Positions 35,292 through 44,447 of a DNA stretch of 64,000 bases are shown here, piece by piece. This DNA comes from CAZRHR01 sp964578885. Lineage in GTDB: Bacteria > Bacteroidota > Bacteroidia > CAIKAF01. The position numbers and the translations under genes were made by a program. The notes beneath the pieces were generated by a model. That model had not been told where the DNA came from. It saw only the letters and a list, made by a program, of their open reading frames with translations, and did not search any database. The stretch lies in contig CAZOEO010000007.1 in NCBI GenBank assembly GCA_964578885.1, positions 69,809-133,808 on the forward strand. Reading direction: 5' to 3'. How positions within the stretch are numbered: position 1 is the first letter of the stretch; the number at the start of each line of letters is the position of its first letter.

Positions 35292-35348
35292 CATTGATTA
35301 AAAACGACTTCCCTTCGAAATATCGGTAGAATGGAGGTCTTCAGGATG

Positions 35349-36446
35349 TTATCCCTTGAGTCCAAGCGTCAACCACTTTTTGGCCGTTTTCAGCTGGTGT
35401 AAAACAGAGGGATAAAAGGTATGAGGAACGGGAGGCTGTGCCATAAAAAAGTCGAATTCCTCCACAGAAAAGCCCAACTTTTTTACCACATAGATTTTAT
35501 CCTCGGCCAATAAGTCAGGGTCACAAATTGGTTTTTGCAAGGCCGCAACCCCTTCTTCTCTGGACCATTGACCGGAGCGAATGAGGGTGGAATAATGACT
35601 CTTCCTTTTATCAACCCCAAACTTTACCGGCAGAATATAGCTCTGATAAAAACGGGTAAAAATAGATTCATGGTGTTTTCCACCATAGTCTCTCCATCCC
35701 AATTCATTGACCAAGGTAGCCACCACTTCCTTTTTCTCGTAAGGAACATAGTTCAAAATCGGAATATACCGAAGTGGTTTAATTTTATTTTCCAGGCGAT
35801 ACCGATAATAATTCATCATGGGAAAACTCGGCACGGGAATTTCACCGAACCGCTCGTGAATCGCACGAATATTTACATGATCCAATTTATTATGAATCCA
35901 GGATGCGGGCAGTACTCCCTCTGTGGCAAAGTGCTCGCCACTAAGGATATAAGGCACACCAAACTTCTTTGACACTTTAAATAAAGTAGCAATAATGGCA
36001 TGATCCGTAAGTGCCTCAATATCGATAACAGACGCTTTCAGATAGGCACGTTGCAAATCTTTAAACTCTTCCCAGTTGATCACATAGGTATACAGATCAA
36101 ACCCCAATTTATCCAGAATTCTCTGGATGTTCATAATGGCGAGTTCTGAATTCCAACCATTGTCCAGGTGTACAGCCAAAGGCCTCAAACCCAATTTTTT
36201 AGACAAATATGCAACATACGTAGAATCGGTTCCTCCACTCACACCAACAATGCAGTCGTAGGGTTTTCCTTTTCCATCCTTTTTCATCACCTCTACCACA
36301 TGCATCAAATCTGCCTGGGTTTTAGCACGTTTGGGAAGTGTTATTTCATAATGCCTGCACATATGGCAAACGCCTTCAGCATCGAAATGAAGTGAAGGTT
36401 CGTCCTGGTTGCTTAACAAGCAGCGGGTACAAGTTTGTAAAGCCAT
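35349..36446 (-). CDS. wbpG: N-acetyl sugar amidotransferase, WbpG-like
   Basis: This 365-residue protein has an N-terminal CTRC...CHMC zinc-finger-like pair (C6, C9, C27, C30) and a PP-loop VSGGTDST (69-76). WbpG-type enzymes activate an acetamido group of a nucleotide sugar with ATP and use ammonia made by HisH/HisF homologues to form an acetamidino group. The adjacent HisF and HisH genes support this assignment. It is the last gene of the long run from 56.8 kb. Confidence 0.9.
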   Translation of the reverse strand: MALQTCTRCLLSNQDEPSLHFDAEGVCHMCRHYEITLPKRAKTQADLMHVVEVMKKDGKGKPYDCIVGVSGGTDSTYVAYLSKKLGLRPLAVHLDNGWNSELAIMNIQRILDKLGFDLYTYVINWEEFKDLQRAYLKASVIDIEALTDHAIIATLFKVSKKFGVPYILSGEHFATEGVLPASWIHNKLDHVNIRAIHERFGEIPVPSFPMMNYYRYRLENKIKPLRYIPILNYVPYEKKEVVATLVNELGWRDYGGKHHESIFTRFYQSYILPVKFGVDKRKSHYSTLIRSGQWSREEGVAALQKPICDPDLLAEDKIYVVKKLGFSVEEFDFFMAQPPVPHTFYPSVLHQLKTAKKWLTLGLKG

Positions 36447-36448
36447 CG

Positions 36449-37201
36449 TTAGGAAATAGATTGTTCAGGATAGTTGATCAATACAGCTTTTAACTTTCCG
36501 TAAAACACAAAAAGAGAACCGGCCACTATGCCAGATATTCCAGCCTGTGCAGCGTCCTGTAAATCTTTTACGGACGAAGCCCCGCCACAAATCATCACGG
36601 GTAAAGCCAATGCTTCGGGCACTTGAGAAAGCACGGGCAGATCGTAGCCGGCGTACATTCCGTCGCGGCTCACAGATTGCAACATGATTTCTCCGACACC
36701 TAATTCTTTGGCCCGGTGGAGCGCCTCAGCTAATTCCATGGCCACCGGCTGGGTTCCGGAATGGGAAGTTAAAATCCTTTTCCCTGCTTTTTCTTTATAA
36801 TCCAAAGAAACCACCACAGAGCTGCTACCAATGCTGGCGGCGGCTTGCTCAACCAATTGGGGATGACTAAAGAACGAAGAATTAAAAACCACTTTTTCGA
36901 ATCCCATTCCAATGATGCGCTGGACTTGTGCCAAAGTGGTGATGCCACCGCCATATCCCATGGGCATAAAAGCCTCCCGAGCAATTTGTTGCAGCATTTC
37001 AAAATCGGGTGGCACTTGCTCCAGGGTATTGCGAAAACCGCAAATCAGCAGTTCATTGACCTGCTTTTCATTAAAAACCTTAACGGCATTCAGGGGGTCG
37101 CCCACATATCTTGGCTGTTCAAACTGTTTGGTTTTATAGAGGCCGTGTCGATATAAACCCAAAACAGGAATAATTCTTGATTTTTGCGTAGGTGCATCCA
37201 T
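36449..37201 (-). CDS. HisF paralogue for sugar amidination
   Basis: This 250-residue TIM-barrel protein resembles the cyclase subunit of imidazole-glycerol-phosphate synthase. The first catalytic Asp of true HisF (IIPCLDV) is replaced (IIPVLGL, Gly15), while the second (Asp134 in VVSLDYKEK) is kept. This fits the HisF2 paralogues of O-antigen loci, which channel ammonia to WbpG rather than make histidine. It lies 2 nt from the WbpG gene and 1 nt from the HisH fusion gene. No other his genes are present. Confidence 0.85.
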   Translation of the reverse strand: MDAPTQKSRIIPVLGLYRHGLYKTKQFEQPRYVGDPLNAVKVFNEKQVNELLICGFRNTLEQVPPDFEMLQQIAREAFMPMGYGGGITTLAQVQRIIGMGFEKVVFNSSFFSHPQLVEQAAASIGSSSVVVSLDYKEKAGKRILTSHSGTQPVAMELAEALHRAKELGVGEIMLQSVSRDGMYAGYDLPVLSQVPEALALPVMICGGASSVKDLQDAAQAGISGIVAGSLFVFYGKLKAVLINYPEQSIS

Positions 37202-37202
37202 G

Positions 37203-39182
37203 TTAATTCGGATTTTTCGCGGCCCGGCGTTGGGCTTGCCAGTTCATTTCTTCTTTAAAAATTCTGGAAAACAGCGCCTTCCCGTAAGCATGGCTTTTTT
37301 CCGGATGAAACTGAACTCCCATTACGGTTTGGTGCCGAATGGCCGCGGCAAAAGGAAATCCATACGTACATTGCATCCAAACATGGGATTGATCCGTTGG
37401 ATCGGCATAATAGGAATGTGTAAAATAATAAGAGGACTCCCCTTCATTTTCTTCCTGAACACGATCCCAGCCCATGTGAGGGATGGCATAACCCGCCTCG
37501 GCCAGTATTTGCGGAAACTTTTTCACTTTTCCCGGAATAAAACCCAGGCCAGGCCATTTTCCTTCCTCACTTCCGTCCATTAGCAATTGCATGCCCAAAC
37601 AAATTCCGAGTAAATGCCCGCCTTGTGCTACAAACTGTTTCAGGGCATCCGGCCAGTTTCCCTGATGAAGACGGGTCATGGCCTGGTCAAATGCTCCTAC
37701 ACCCGGCAAAATAACCCATTGAAAATGATAAATATCTGAAGGCCGTGTAACGATTTCAGTATGAATTTTCAAACTCTTCAACATGTTTTCAATAGCGGCG
37801 ACATTGCCTATACCCAATTGCAAAATAGCGATCCGGGTTTTCTGCTCGTCCCGGGGAATGGTGGCTACCTCTCTCCATCCTTGTTCTTCGTCGACCTGTC
37901 CACTCGCCAATCTTTGGGCCAACCGCGAAAAATTCTTGGCTCCATTGAAAAGTGAGCGTTGAATGTCCAGCGAATGTTGGCACATACGTTGAAAATCTCC
38001 GTCAGAAAGAAGCGCCAATCCCTTTAAAACCTGGTATAAGGTCTCGGAGTCTTCCGGGGAGAACAAGAAGGCATTTTTGCCGGGAACGGCCACTTCAGGT
38101 ACACCCGTAATATTGGGTCCTAACATAGGAATACCCAGTGACGCCGCCTCCATCATAGACACCGGAATGCCTTCATACAAACTGGCATTCAACAAAAAAT
38201 GCGGCTGAATCTCTTTTACCTTTTCTAAAACAGCTGTGGGAGAAACAAAACCATGGAAATGAAATTGAAGGGAAGGGTTCTCCTTTTGGGCTAAAGCAAT
38301 CTGATCTAGCACTTGCTTTTGATACTCGGCAGAGCCTGCCCCAATATGATGCCATTCGATGGCAGGTAAATCTTTCCGGCCAAGAACGCCGGCCACAAAA
38401 GGAAGATTTTTCACAGGAACCACGCCGGACAAAGTGAGCAGACGAATGGGTTCTGCCCAGGACATGGTTAATGGTTCCTGTTCTTTTACCCCCAAACGGT
38501 GCAAATAAATATGACTGGAAGCAATGGGATACTTTTTCCAGAGATAGTGGCGGTTATGGGCAGAAATGGTGAGCGTACCTGTAAGATGCTGATGAATAAA
38601 GCGCCTGAATGGCAAATATTTAAACGGATGTCGCTCGGTGTAAATATCCGTATTATGTACCCTGGAATAGACTCTTTGCTGTAAGCCTTGTGTTTTCCAC
38701 TTGGCCAGTAAATAGGCAGAATCGTCACACCAATAGGTGTACCAAACAAAATCTTCCCGGGTTTTTCCGTGATTTTTAAGCCAGCGATCTACTTCATTTT
38801 CGATGCGTTGCTGTGCTTCTTGATAGGCCAAAGCCACTTTAAGCGGATACGGGCGAAAAGGCACACCGGATTCACGCAAATCTTTCCGTATATCTGCAAA
38901 ACCGGTAAGAGCCGACTTTAAAAATGTAATTCCTTTGGAATAGGGGCTTGGTTGGCCTTGCAATTCAACCAGGGTAACTCCCTGAGGCAGCACAAAGTGA
39001 GGAGGATTTTTTTTCCTTGTGCGGGCGTGCTTACAAAAAATGACAATTTCCTGGAAGTGACGTTGCAGTTCGATTAATTCCTGATGGAAAAAGGGTTCGC
39101 CATTGTTAAAGGGGTAATCCTCTACAAAAACGGCTAATCTACATTCCCCGGAAGACAAACTTTCATCAGATGAGCTATACAT
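37203..39182 (-). CDS. Fusion protein: GT4 glycosyltransferase + HisH glutamine amidotransferase
   Basis: This 659-residue protein joins two complete enzymes. Residues 1 to about 430 are a GT-B glycosyltransferase with VHNTDIY, LSGVVPVKNLPFVAGVL and ASLYEGIPVSMMEAASLGIP (EX7E). Residues 450-659 are a whole class I glutaminase of the HisH type: LPGVGAFDQAM, nucleophile C528 in GICLGMQLLMDGSEEG, and H626/E628 in GVQFHPEKS. The HisH part should supply ammonia to the HisF paralogue and WbpG encoded next. There is no stop or frameshift between the parts. The ATG at 39182 is preferred over an upstream TTG. The linker is about residues 430-450. Confidence 0.88.
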   Translation of the reverse strand: MYSSSDESLSSGECRLAVFVEDYPFNNGEPFFHQELIELQRHFQEIVIFCKHARTRKKNPPHFVLPQGVTLVELQGQPSPYSKGITFLKSALTGFADIRKDLRESGVPFRPYPLKVALAYQEAQQRIENEVDRWLKNHGKTREDFVWYTYWCDDSAYLLAKWKTQGLQQRVYSRVHNTDIYTERHPFKYLPFRRFIHQHLTGTLTISAHNRHYLWKKYPIASSHIYLHRLGVKEQEPLTMSWAEPIRLLTLSGVVPVKNLPFVAGVLGRKDLPAIEWHHIGAGSAEYQKQVLDQIALAQKENPSLQFHFHGFVSPTAVLEKVKEIQPHFLLNASLYEGIPVSMMEAASLGIPMLGPNITGVPEVAVPGKNAFLFSPEDSETLYQVLKGLALLSDGDFQRMCQHSLDIQRSLFNGAKNFSRLAQRLASGQVDEEQGWREVATIPRDEQKTRIAILQLGIGNVAAIENMLKSLKIHTEIVTRPSDIYHFQWVILPGVGAFDQAMTRLHQGNWPDALKQFVAQGGHLLGICLGMQLLMDGSEEGKWPGLGFIPGKVKKFPQILAEAGYAIPHMGWDRVQEENEGESSYYFTHSYYADPTDQSHVWMQCTYGFPFAAAIRHQTVMGVQFHPEKSHAYGKALFSRIFKEEMNWQAQRRAAKNPN

Positions 39183-39196
39183 ACGGCATGGGGAAT

Positions 39197-40117
39197 TCAG
39201 GGTTTTGCAGGCCGAAGCTTCTGCCAAAGAAAAGAAAATCCGGGCATGAGTTCACACAAGAAAAACAGCCGGGTTTTCAGAAATTGGTTCTTCCATTGGT
39301 AAGCCAGCGACTGAAGCACCAGGGAGAACGCCGCCCCTTTCCGGCCATGAGCATTTTCATATTCTGCCATCCGAAACACCACATCTGAAAGCAGAAAGGC
39401 CTTTACTTTCGGTGAAATTTCGGAAGAGGCCTCCGTGGCAAAAAACTTTTTAAGTCCGGCAAAACGTGAAAAGGCAGCTTTAGACGCTCTGTTCACGGAG
39501 TTGCCTTCATGCACCCGATATTGAATGAGTCTCTCCGGAAAATAAAACAAGGGAAAATCTCGTACTAAAGTAACCCACAATACAGTATCTTCCACAATAA
39601 CAATATCTTCCCTAAAAGTAACGGTATCGAAAGCAGCTTTGGAAACACAGGCACGCGAGGGAGAAACCGGCCAAAGGCAAAGCCAGTCGGCCCAGGGCTT
39701 TTCCGGAGCAGGTTCCTGCACAGGTACCAAAGCATCCCCACCCATCCATTCATAAAACGCACAAACCACCAATCCATTTGGAAACTGTTGACCTTCTAAA
39801 AAATGAAATAATTTTTCCAGATAAGTAGGTTGGAAATAATCATCACTATCCAAAAAACAAAGGTACTGGCCTTGAGCATGGCGGGCGCCGTTGTTTCTGG
39901 CGGCTGAGCGTTCTGCATTCTCCTGATACACATATCGGATTCGGCTGTCCTGTGCCATCAGTTCTTTCATCACGTCAGCGGTATGGTCTTTAGAACCATC
40001 GTCTACCACAATAAATTCCCAGGCAGTAAAAGTTTGGTGCAAAATGGAGGCAGCCGTTTCCCGAAGTAATTCTGCGCGATTATAAGCCGGAGTAATAATA
40101 GAAAAAACTGGTTTCAT
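39197..40117 (-). CDS. Glycosyltransferase family 2
   Basis: This 306-residue GT-A enzyme has SIITPAYNRAELLRETAASI, VVDDGSKDHT and the metal-binding LDSDDY, typical of family 2. It transfers a sugar from a nucleotide donor during repeat-unit assembly. A C-terminal hydrophobic or amphipathic stretch may associate with the membrane. It overlaps the upstream SGNH-like gene by 4 nt and precedes the fusion gene by 14 nt. Donor is unknown. Confidence 0.88.
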   Translation of the reverse strand: MKPVFSIITPAYNRAELLRETAASILHQTFTAWEFIVVDDGSKDHTADVMKELMAQDSRIRYVYQENAERSAARNNGARHAQGQYLCFLDSDDYFQPTYLEKLFHFLEGQQFPNGLVVCAFYEWMGGDALVPVQEPAPEKPWADWLCLWPVSPSRACVSKAAFDTVTFREDIVIVEDTVLWVTLVRDFPLFYFPERLIQYRVHEGNSVNRASKAAFSRFAGLKKFFATEASSEISPKVKAFLLSDVVFRMAEYENAHGRKGAAFSLVLQSLAYQWKNQFLKTRLFFLCELMPGFSFLWQKLRPAKP

Positions 40118-41175
40118 GGGATTGCGTTTGTGGAGGGCATGAAGGAGTCTGAGATGGCTGGTTGGGCAATTCCATACACCCTGTCCATCATGGACTTGGC
40201 CACATGGGGGCGATAATGACTATCTTCGTAATAGTTCAAATAATTGCGGGTGTACTCATTCCATCCCGAAAAATCATGAACCCTTTCGGCACCAAAAGTT
40301 TGCTTTAGCCAATGGACATCCTCCGCATGGATGGGCATGGCCTCATATAAAGGAGAGATCAGAAAGTGAAATTGGGTTTGATGCCTTTTGAGCACTGAGG
40401 CAATCTCCTGCAACATCTCCTTTTGGGATTTTTGAATCATCGGAGTGTACACCACTAAATGGTTGGAATCTCTTTCATAAAAATAATGCATTCTGCTGGC
40501 GTAATAAGAAATGGTATCCGTGGCGATTTGCTCCTCAAAATGCTGAAGCGTTTGCTCATTGGTTGCCGCATCGTAGTGCAGAATATAATCATCAAAAATG
40601 CCATCTTCCGCCATGTAGGGCTTAAACTGTCCACTCCATGTTAAATCAATGTAGGCCCAGAAAAAACTATGATGCAAAAAGACTTTAAAAAAAAGCATTT
40701 GAAACCATACATTAGGTTCTCCGGAAAGGATGGGATGCTTGCGGGTGATATGGCTGGAGGGATTATAATCCATATTCAATAAACCAGGATCTATCACAAA
40801 CAATGCGTGTCGAATGGCATGGGCAGCGGTATCCAGATAAATCACTTTCTTCCAGATTCCATAAATTCCCTCACCCGAGGCGTCCATATGATAAGGCCTG
40901 GCGGGCCCAATATGCGACAACCAATCTTCCACTTCAAAGTAGGTCGCCCTGGAATTTCCAAAAATAAAAGCATCGTAAGGCACTGTGTCTTTGCGATGCA
41001 TATAGTTTTCGATGCCCAGAAAATCTCTGTTCACGAACACATAGCTGTTTTCACCTGATGCTATATAAGAATCATAGGTAAAAATCACCTTAAAGGGATC
41101 TTCCAATACATACCACCCTAAAATACCTCCAAAGGGCGCCAGCACCAACAACATTTTTCCCAACAAAACCTTCAT
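40114..41175 (-). CDS. Membrane-anchored SGNH-like protein, putative O-acetylation partner of MBOAT
   Basis: This 353-residue protein has one N-terminal transmembrane segment (about 5-23) and an extracytoplasmic domain with a nucleophile-like Ser75 in FIFGNSRATYF and a C-terminal Asp318-x-His320-Tyr in YEDSHYRP. That arrangement resembles the SGNH triad of AlgJ/AlgX- or DltD-like acyltransfer proteins. The gene directly follows an MBOAT acyltransferase, the usual partner. It would acetylate the glycan outside the cytoplasmic membrane. The assignment is from motif placement and context only; the ATG at 41175 lies 26 nt after the MBOAT stop. Confidence 0.62.
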   Translation of the reverse strand: MKVLLGKMLLVLAPFGGILGWYVLEDPFKVIFTYDSYIASGENSYVFVNRDFLGIENYMHRKDTVPYDAFIFGNSRATYFEVEDWLSHIGPARPYHMDASGEGIYGIWKKVIYLDTAAHAIRHALFVIDPGLLNMDYNPSSHITRKHPILSGEPNVWFQMLFFKVFLHHSFFWAYIDLTWSGQFKPYMAEDGIFDDYILHYDAATNEQTLQHFEEQIATDTISYYASRMHYFYERDSNHLVVYTPMIQKSQKEMLQEIASVLKRHQTQFHFLISPLYEAMPIHAEDVHWLKQTFGAERVHDFSGWNEYTRNYLNYYEDSHYRPHVAKSMMDRVYGIAQPAISDSFMPSTNAIP

Positions 41176-41201
41176 CTCGGATCTCACGGTCGGCTCATTT
41201 T

Positions 41202-42638
41202 TTAAAATTGGAAGTAAATAAACTGTTGATTTTCTCCACGATAGAGCAAAACACAACCTATAATCAGGATATAAAAAGCGATTCTTAACCAGGCAGGCAA
41301 TCGGTCCAATCCCTCTAATCCATGTTTACCTTTCCTATTGAGCCACTCTACCACAAACAGAAAGGCGACTGCACCGATGGTAAAAGTGGAAAAATAATGA
41401 AGGGCTTCCTCCCATTTCCACGCAGAGGAGAACATGCCCGAAAGGTACACCAAGGCTTCCCGAAGATTTTCTGCACGGAAAAACACCCAAGCCACCATGG
41501 CCATCACAAAAGTAAGGATCATGCCCAACACTTCTCTGAAGCTCGGCCAGCCATCCTGCCCAATGACGCCTAGATTTTTCCGATTTTGCCCGGTCATCAA
41601 CAGCGGTATAAAATAAAGTGCATTGATGAAGCCCCAAGCCACAAAAGTCCAGTTGGCACCATGCCAAAAACCGCTGACCACAAAAATGATAAAGGTGTTT
41701 CTCAGGGTTTTGGAAAAAGTGAATCGGCTTCCGCCCAGTGGGAAGTAAAGGTAATCACGGAACCAGGTGGATAATGAAATATGCCACCGTCGCCAGAACT
41801 CGGCCATGTCTCGGGAAAAATAGGGAAAAGCAAAATTTTGCATCAACTGAAATCCCATGGTTCTGGCGGTGCCAATAGCAATATCCGAATAGCCGCTAAA
41901 GTCACCATAAATCTGCATGGTAAAATAAAATGCGCCCAACCAGAGCGTGAATCCATCATGCGCATCAGGTTGGTCGAAAATCTGATTGGCCCATTGTGCG
42001 CAATGGTCGGCCACCACCACTTTTTTAAAAAATCCCCAAACAATTTGCCGAAGGCCATCTACCAATTGCGACCTATTTACCTGAACAGGTTGAAAAAACT
42101 GGGGTAAAAGATTCCTGGCACGCTCAATAGGTCCTGCCACCAATTGCGGAAAAAAGGATACAAAGGCGGAAAAGGCGACCAGATCGTTGGTGGCTGAGAT
42201 TTCCCTGCGATACACATCTATGGAATAACTGAGGGTTTGAAAAGTATAAAAGCTAATACCCACGGGTAAAATCACAGAAAGCCGATCGACATCTACATCT
42301 ACTCCCAACATGGCGAGAGACGCAACCAGACTATCCACAAAAAAATTGTAGTATTTAAAAAATCCGAGCATCCCCAGATTTGCCACCACACTCACGCCCA
42401 GCCAAATGGATCGTACCTTGGGTTTATCTGAATTCGCAATTCCTAAAGCAGCCGTAAAGTCGATTAGGGTACTTAGGACAATTAATCCTAAAAAACGATA
42501 GTCCCACCAACCGTAAAACAGATAACTGCATCCTAGTAAAAATACATTTCGAAATTTAATTTTCCGGCTGGGAATCAACCAAAAAATGATAAATACCAGG
42601 GGAAAGAAAATGAGATATTCCAGTGAATTAAAGAGCAT
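41202..42638 (-). CDS. MBOAT family O-acyltransferase (AlgI-like)
   Basis: This 478-residue polytopic protein has the AlgI/DltB layout: N-terminal MLFNSLEYLIFFPLVFIIFW, PVGISFYTFQTLSYSIDVYR, SYFSRDMAEFWRRWHISLS and the catalytic-histidine motif SGFWHGANWTF. It moves acyl groups across the inner membrane for polysaccharide O-acetylation. It is followed by an SGNH-like partner gene. Confidence 0.93.
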   Translation of the reverse strand: MLFNSLEYLIFFPLVFIIFWLIPSRKIKFRNVFLLGCSYLFYGWWDYRFLGLIVLSTLIDFTAALGIANSDKPKVRSIWLGVSVVANLGMLGFFKYYNFFVDSLVASLAMLGVDVDVDRLSVILPVGISFYTFQTLSYSIDVYRREISATNDLVAFSAFVSFFPQLVAGPIERARNLLPQFFQPVQVNRSQLVDGLRQIVWGFFKKVVVADHCAQWANQIFDQPDAHDGFTLWLGAFYFTMQIYGDFSGYSDIAIGTARTMGFQLMQNFAFPYFSRDMAEFWRRWHISLSTWFRDYLYFPLGGSRFTFSKTLRNTFIIFVVSGFWHGANWTFVAWGFINALYFIPLLMTGQNRKNLGVIGQDGWPSFREVLGMILTFVMAMVAWVFFRAENLREALVYLSGMFSSAWKWEEALHYFSTFTIGAVAFLFVVEWLNRKGKHGLEGLDRLPAWLRIAFYILIIGCVLLYRGENQQFIYFQF

Positions 42639-42667
42639 GTTGGTTGGAATTTTCTATTTTCTTATCA

Positions 42668-43390
42668 TTAAAAACCCTTGTAAGTACTATCCATTTCGTT
42701 GACATCGAATAAACTCGCGGTGTCCTTCCATCCCAGGTTGAAGAGTGCATCTATCACAGAAAGGTGCGAGATAAAATCTCCGTGCAATTGTGGATAAACA
42801 GGGTGATGAAAGGACTGATATACCAATTCAACTCCCTGGGCGAGATACGCATTGGCATCGTTGTACTTGGCGGCACCCAATCCACTCAAATACGTGGTGG
42901 CGCCCAATTGAGCACAAATACCGAGAATGAGTTCATTGTTTTCACCAGAAAGCCCGGATATATCCTTCTGCCGGATAAGTTCCGTACCAAAATTAAGTCG
43001 CGCACAGACCTCTGTGATGCATGCTACATTCATTTCACAAAAACTGGGTTGGTGCAACCATCCTTGAACCACCGGCCAGACTTCCTGAAAAAACGGCGCT
43101 TTTTTATAAGCCATTTCGATGGTCTTTTCTGTGGTTTTCAGCCATTTTTGATCACCAAACCCCACCTCAATATAGGAAGAAAGTCGCTGACTACCGGCAG
43201 GATGCGACAAAGGCACCACCAATTCGTGTGCACCCTGAGCGGTTTTAATTTTATTCCGGTTAGCCACTGATTTACCGCGCGGCACCTGTACCTGGTCCAA
43301 AATGACAAAACGATGCGAACGCTTCACCTTATCGAAAAAACCCAGCCAGGGCAAAAAATTAGGCTGGTGCACTGAAACCACACAACTCAT
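42668..43390 (-). CDS. WbqC family protein
   Basis: This 240-residue protein has the WbqC signature: SVHQPNFLPWLGFFDKV, LDQVQVPRGKSVANRNKI and YLSGLGAAKY. WbqC-like proteins recur in O-antigen clusters; their reaction is not firmly known, and an acyl or aminoacyl transfer to an amino sugar has been considered. It overlaps the GNAT gene by 4 nt, placing it in a tight four-gene cassette with GNAT, PIG-L and GT61. Confidence 0.85.
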   Translation of the reverse strand: MSCVVSVHQPNFLPWLGFFDKVKRSHRFVILDQVQVPRGKSVANRNKIKTAQGAHELVVPLSHPAGSQRLSSYIEVGFGDQKWLKTTEKTIEMAYKKAPFFQEVWPVVQGWLHQPSFCEMNVACITEVCARLNFGTELIRQKDISGLSGENNELILGICAQLGATTYLSGLGAAKYNDANAYLAQGVELVYQSFHHPVYPQLHGDFISHLSVIDALFNLGWKDTASLFDVNEMDSTYKGF

Positions 43391-43818
43391 GGATAAAGTA
43401 ATAAAGTATAATATCCGTTGGATTGCGCAGTAAACACAAACCCTTTGGAAAGATAAAAATAGATGGCTTCCAGATTATTCATGGCCACTTTCAGGCCAAT
43501 AATATCGTGTGGATGTGCTCGTTGCAACTCCTGAAGCATGACTTTTCCCAGACCCTGTCCCTGCCTGTCTGGATGTACTGCATACCTGTGAATATGAAGC
43601 CATTCCGGCTTACGACTTACCATAGCAAAGCCGCAAAGTTGCTCATCAGACCATACAGAAAGACTCGTTTCAAATTTCTCTGGTAAATCAGACAGAAAGG
43701 CCTCTGCATTCCAGGCATCTTCTCCAAAACAAAGGGCATCTAATGCCAGAAAATCTGACAGATGCTTTTGAATAAAAGGCTTATCTACAGAAACTAGACG
43801 TTTGTTTATCAACGCCAT
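43387..43818 (-). CDS. GNAT family N-acetyltransferase
   Basis: This 143-residue GNAT protein has the acetyl-CoA-binding block YAVHPDRQGQGLGKVMLQEL and C-terminal NLEAIYFYLSKGFVF. It transfers an acyl group to an amine. Its start overlaps the PIG-L deacetylase end by 10 nt and its stop overlaps WbqC, so an amino-sugar substrate freed by the deacetylase is a reasonable inference. Confidence 0.83.
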   Translation of the reverse strand: MALINKRLVSVDKPFIQKHLSDFLALDALCFGEDAWNAEAFLSDLPEKFETSLSVWSDEQLCGFAMVSRKPEWLHIHRYAVHPDRQGQGLGKVMLQELQRAHPHDIIGLKVAMNNLEAIYFYLSKGFVFTAQSNGYYTLLLYP

Positions 43819-44447
43819 ATCCAGCGAATTACTTCAAATGCCTCAGCAAAGGGAGTTCCTATTTGAACCCCTCGTGTGGTGGCCAGTGAACGAATAAAAT
43901 TTTCATTCAAATAATTGCGATGGCCTTGCGATGCATAAGCCTTGAGGGCTTCGGCCTTGATTTGAATGGCCGCTTCTTCCAGAATAACAAACGAAGTGGT
44001 ATTCAGAGAAATATTGTTCCAAGGCATTTCATATCCTAAAATGGAAACATGTTTAAAAGCGCGAACGCCTTCTTCGAAGATGACCTGATGATCCTGATGA
44101 ATATCTGTGCTACAGGGCAGAAACACCAAATCTGGTTGAACCCGATTTCGCACTTTGATTAGTTCTTCCAAAATTTCTTGCCGGTAAGTTTTGAACATCC
44201 GAACAGGAAAATTGAAAATAATCAGGTTCTCAGGGGCAATTCCCAGCACTTTGGTGGCCGCCTTCACTTCGATTTCTAAGGTATTGGGAGGCAAGCCTTC
44301 CGGCAGAGAATTTTCGCAAAGGGAAAAAGCAATATAATACACCTCCACGCCTTCACTGGCTAATTTGGCGATGGTACCGCCACAACCCAACTCTCCATCA
44401 TCGGTATGCGGGGCTAACACAAGAACTCTTTTGGCTTTTGGAATCAT
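43809..44447 (-). CDS. PIG-L/LmbE family deacetylase
   Basis: This 212-residue zinc-dependent N-deacetylase has the metal motif APHTDDGELGCGG (H14, D16, D17) and a later HQDH. PIG-L enzymes remove N-acetyl groups from GlcNAc-containing lipids or sugars. It overlaps both the GT61 and GNAT genes, consistent with a deacetylate-then-reacylate module. Confidence 0.9.
   Translation of the reverse strand: MIPKAKRVLVLAPHTDDGELGCGGTIAKLASEGVEVYYIAFSLCENSLPEGLPPNTLEIEVKAATKVLGIAPENLIIFNFPVRMFKTYRQEILEELIKVRNRVQPDLVFLPCSTDIHQDHQVIFEEGVRAFKHVSILGYEMPWNNISLNTTSFVILEEAAIQIKAEALKAYASQGHRNYLNENFIRSLATTRGVQIGTPFAEAFEVIRWIWR

Noticed and set aside
36449..37835. Histidine biosynthesis genes hisF and hisH
   Set aside because: The HisF copy lacks the first catalytic Asp, the HisH part is fused to a glycosyltransferase, wbpG is adjacent and no other his gene is present.
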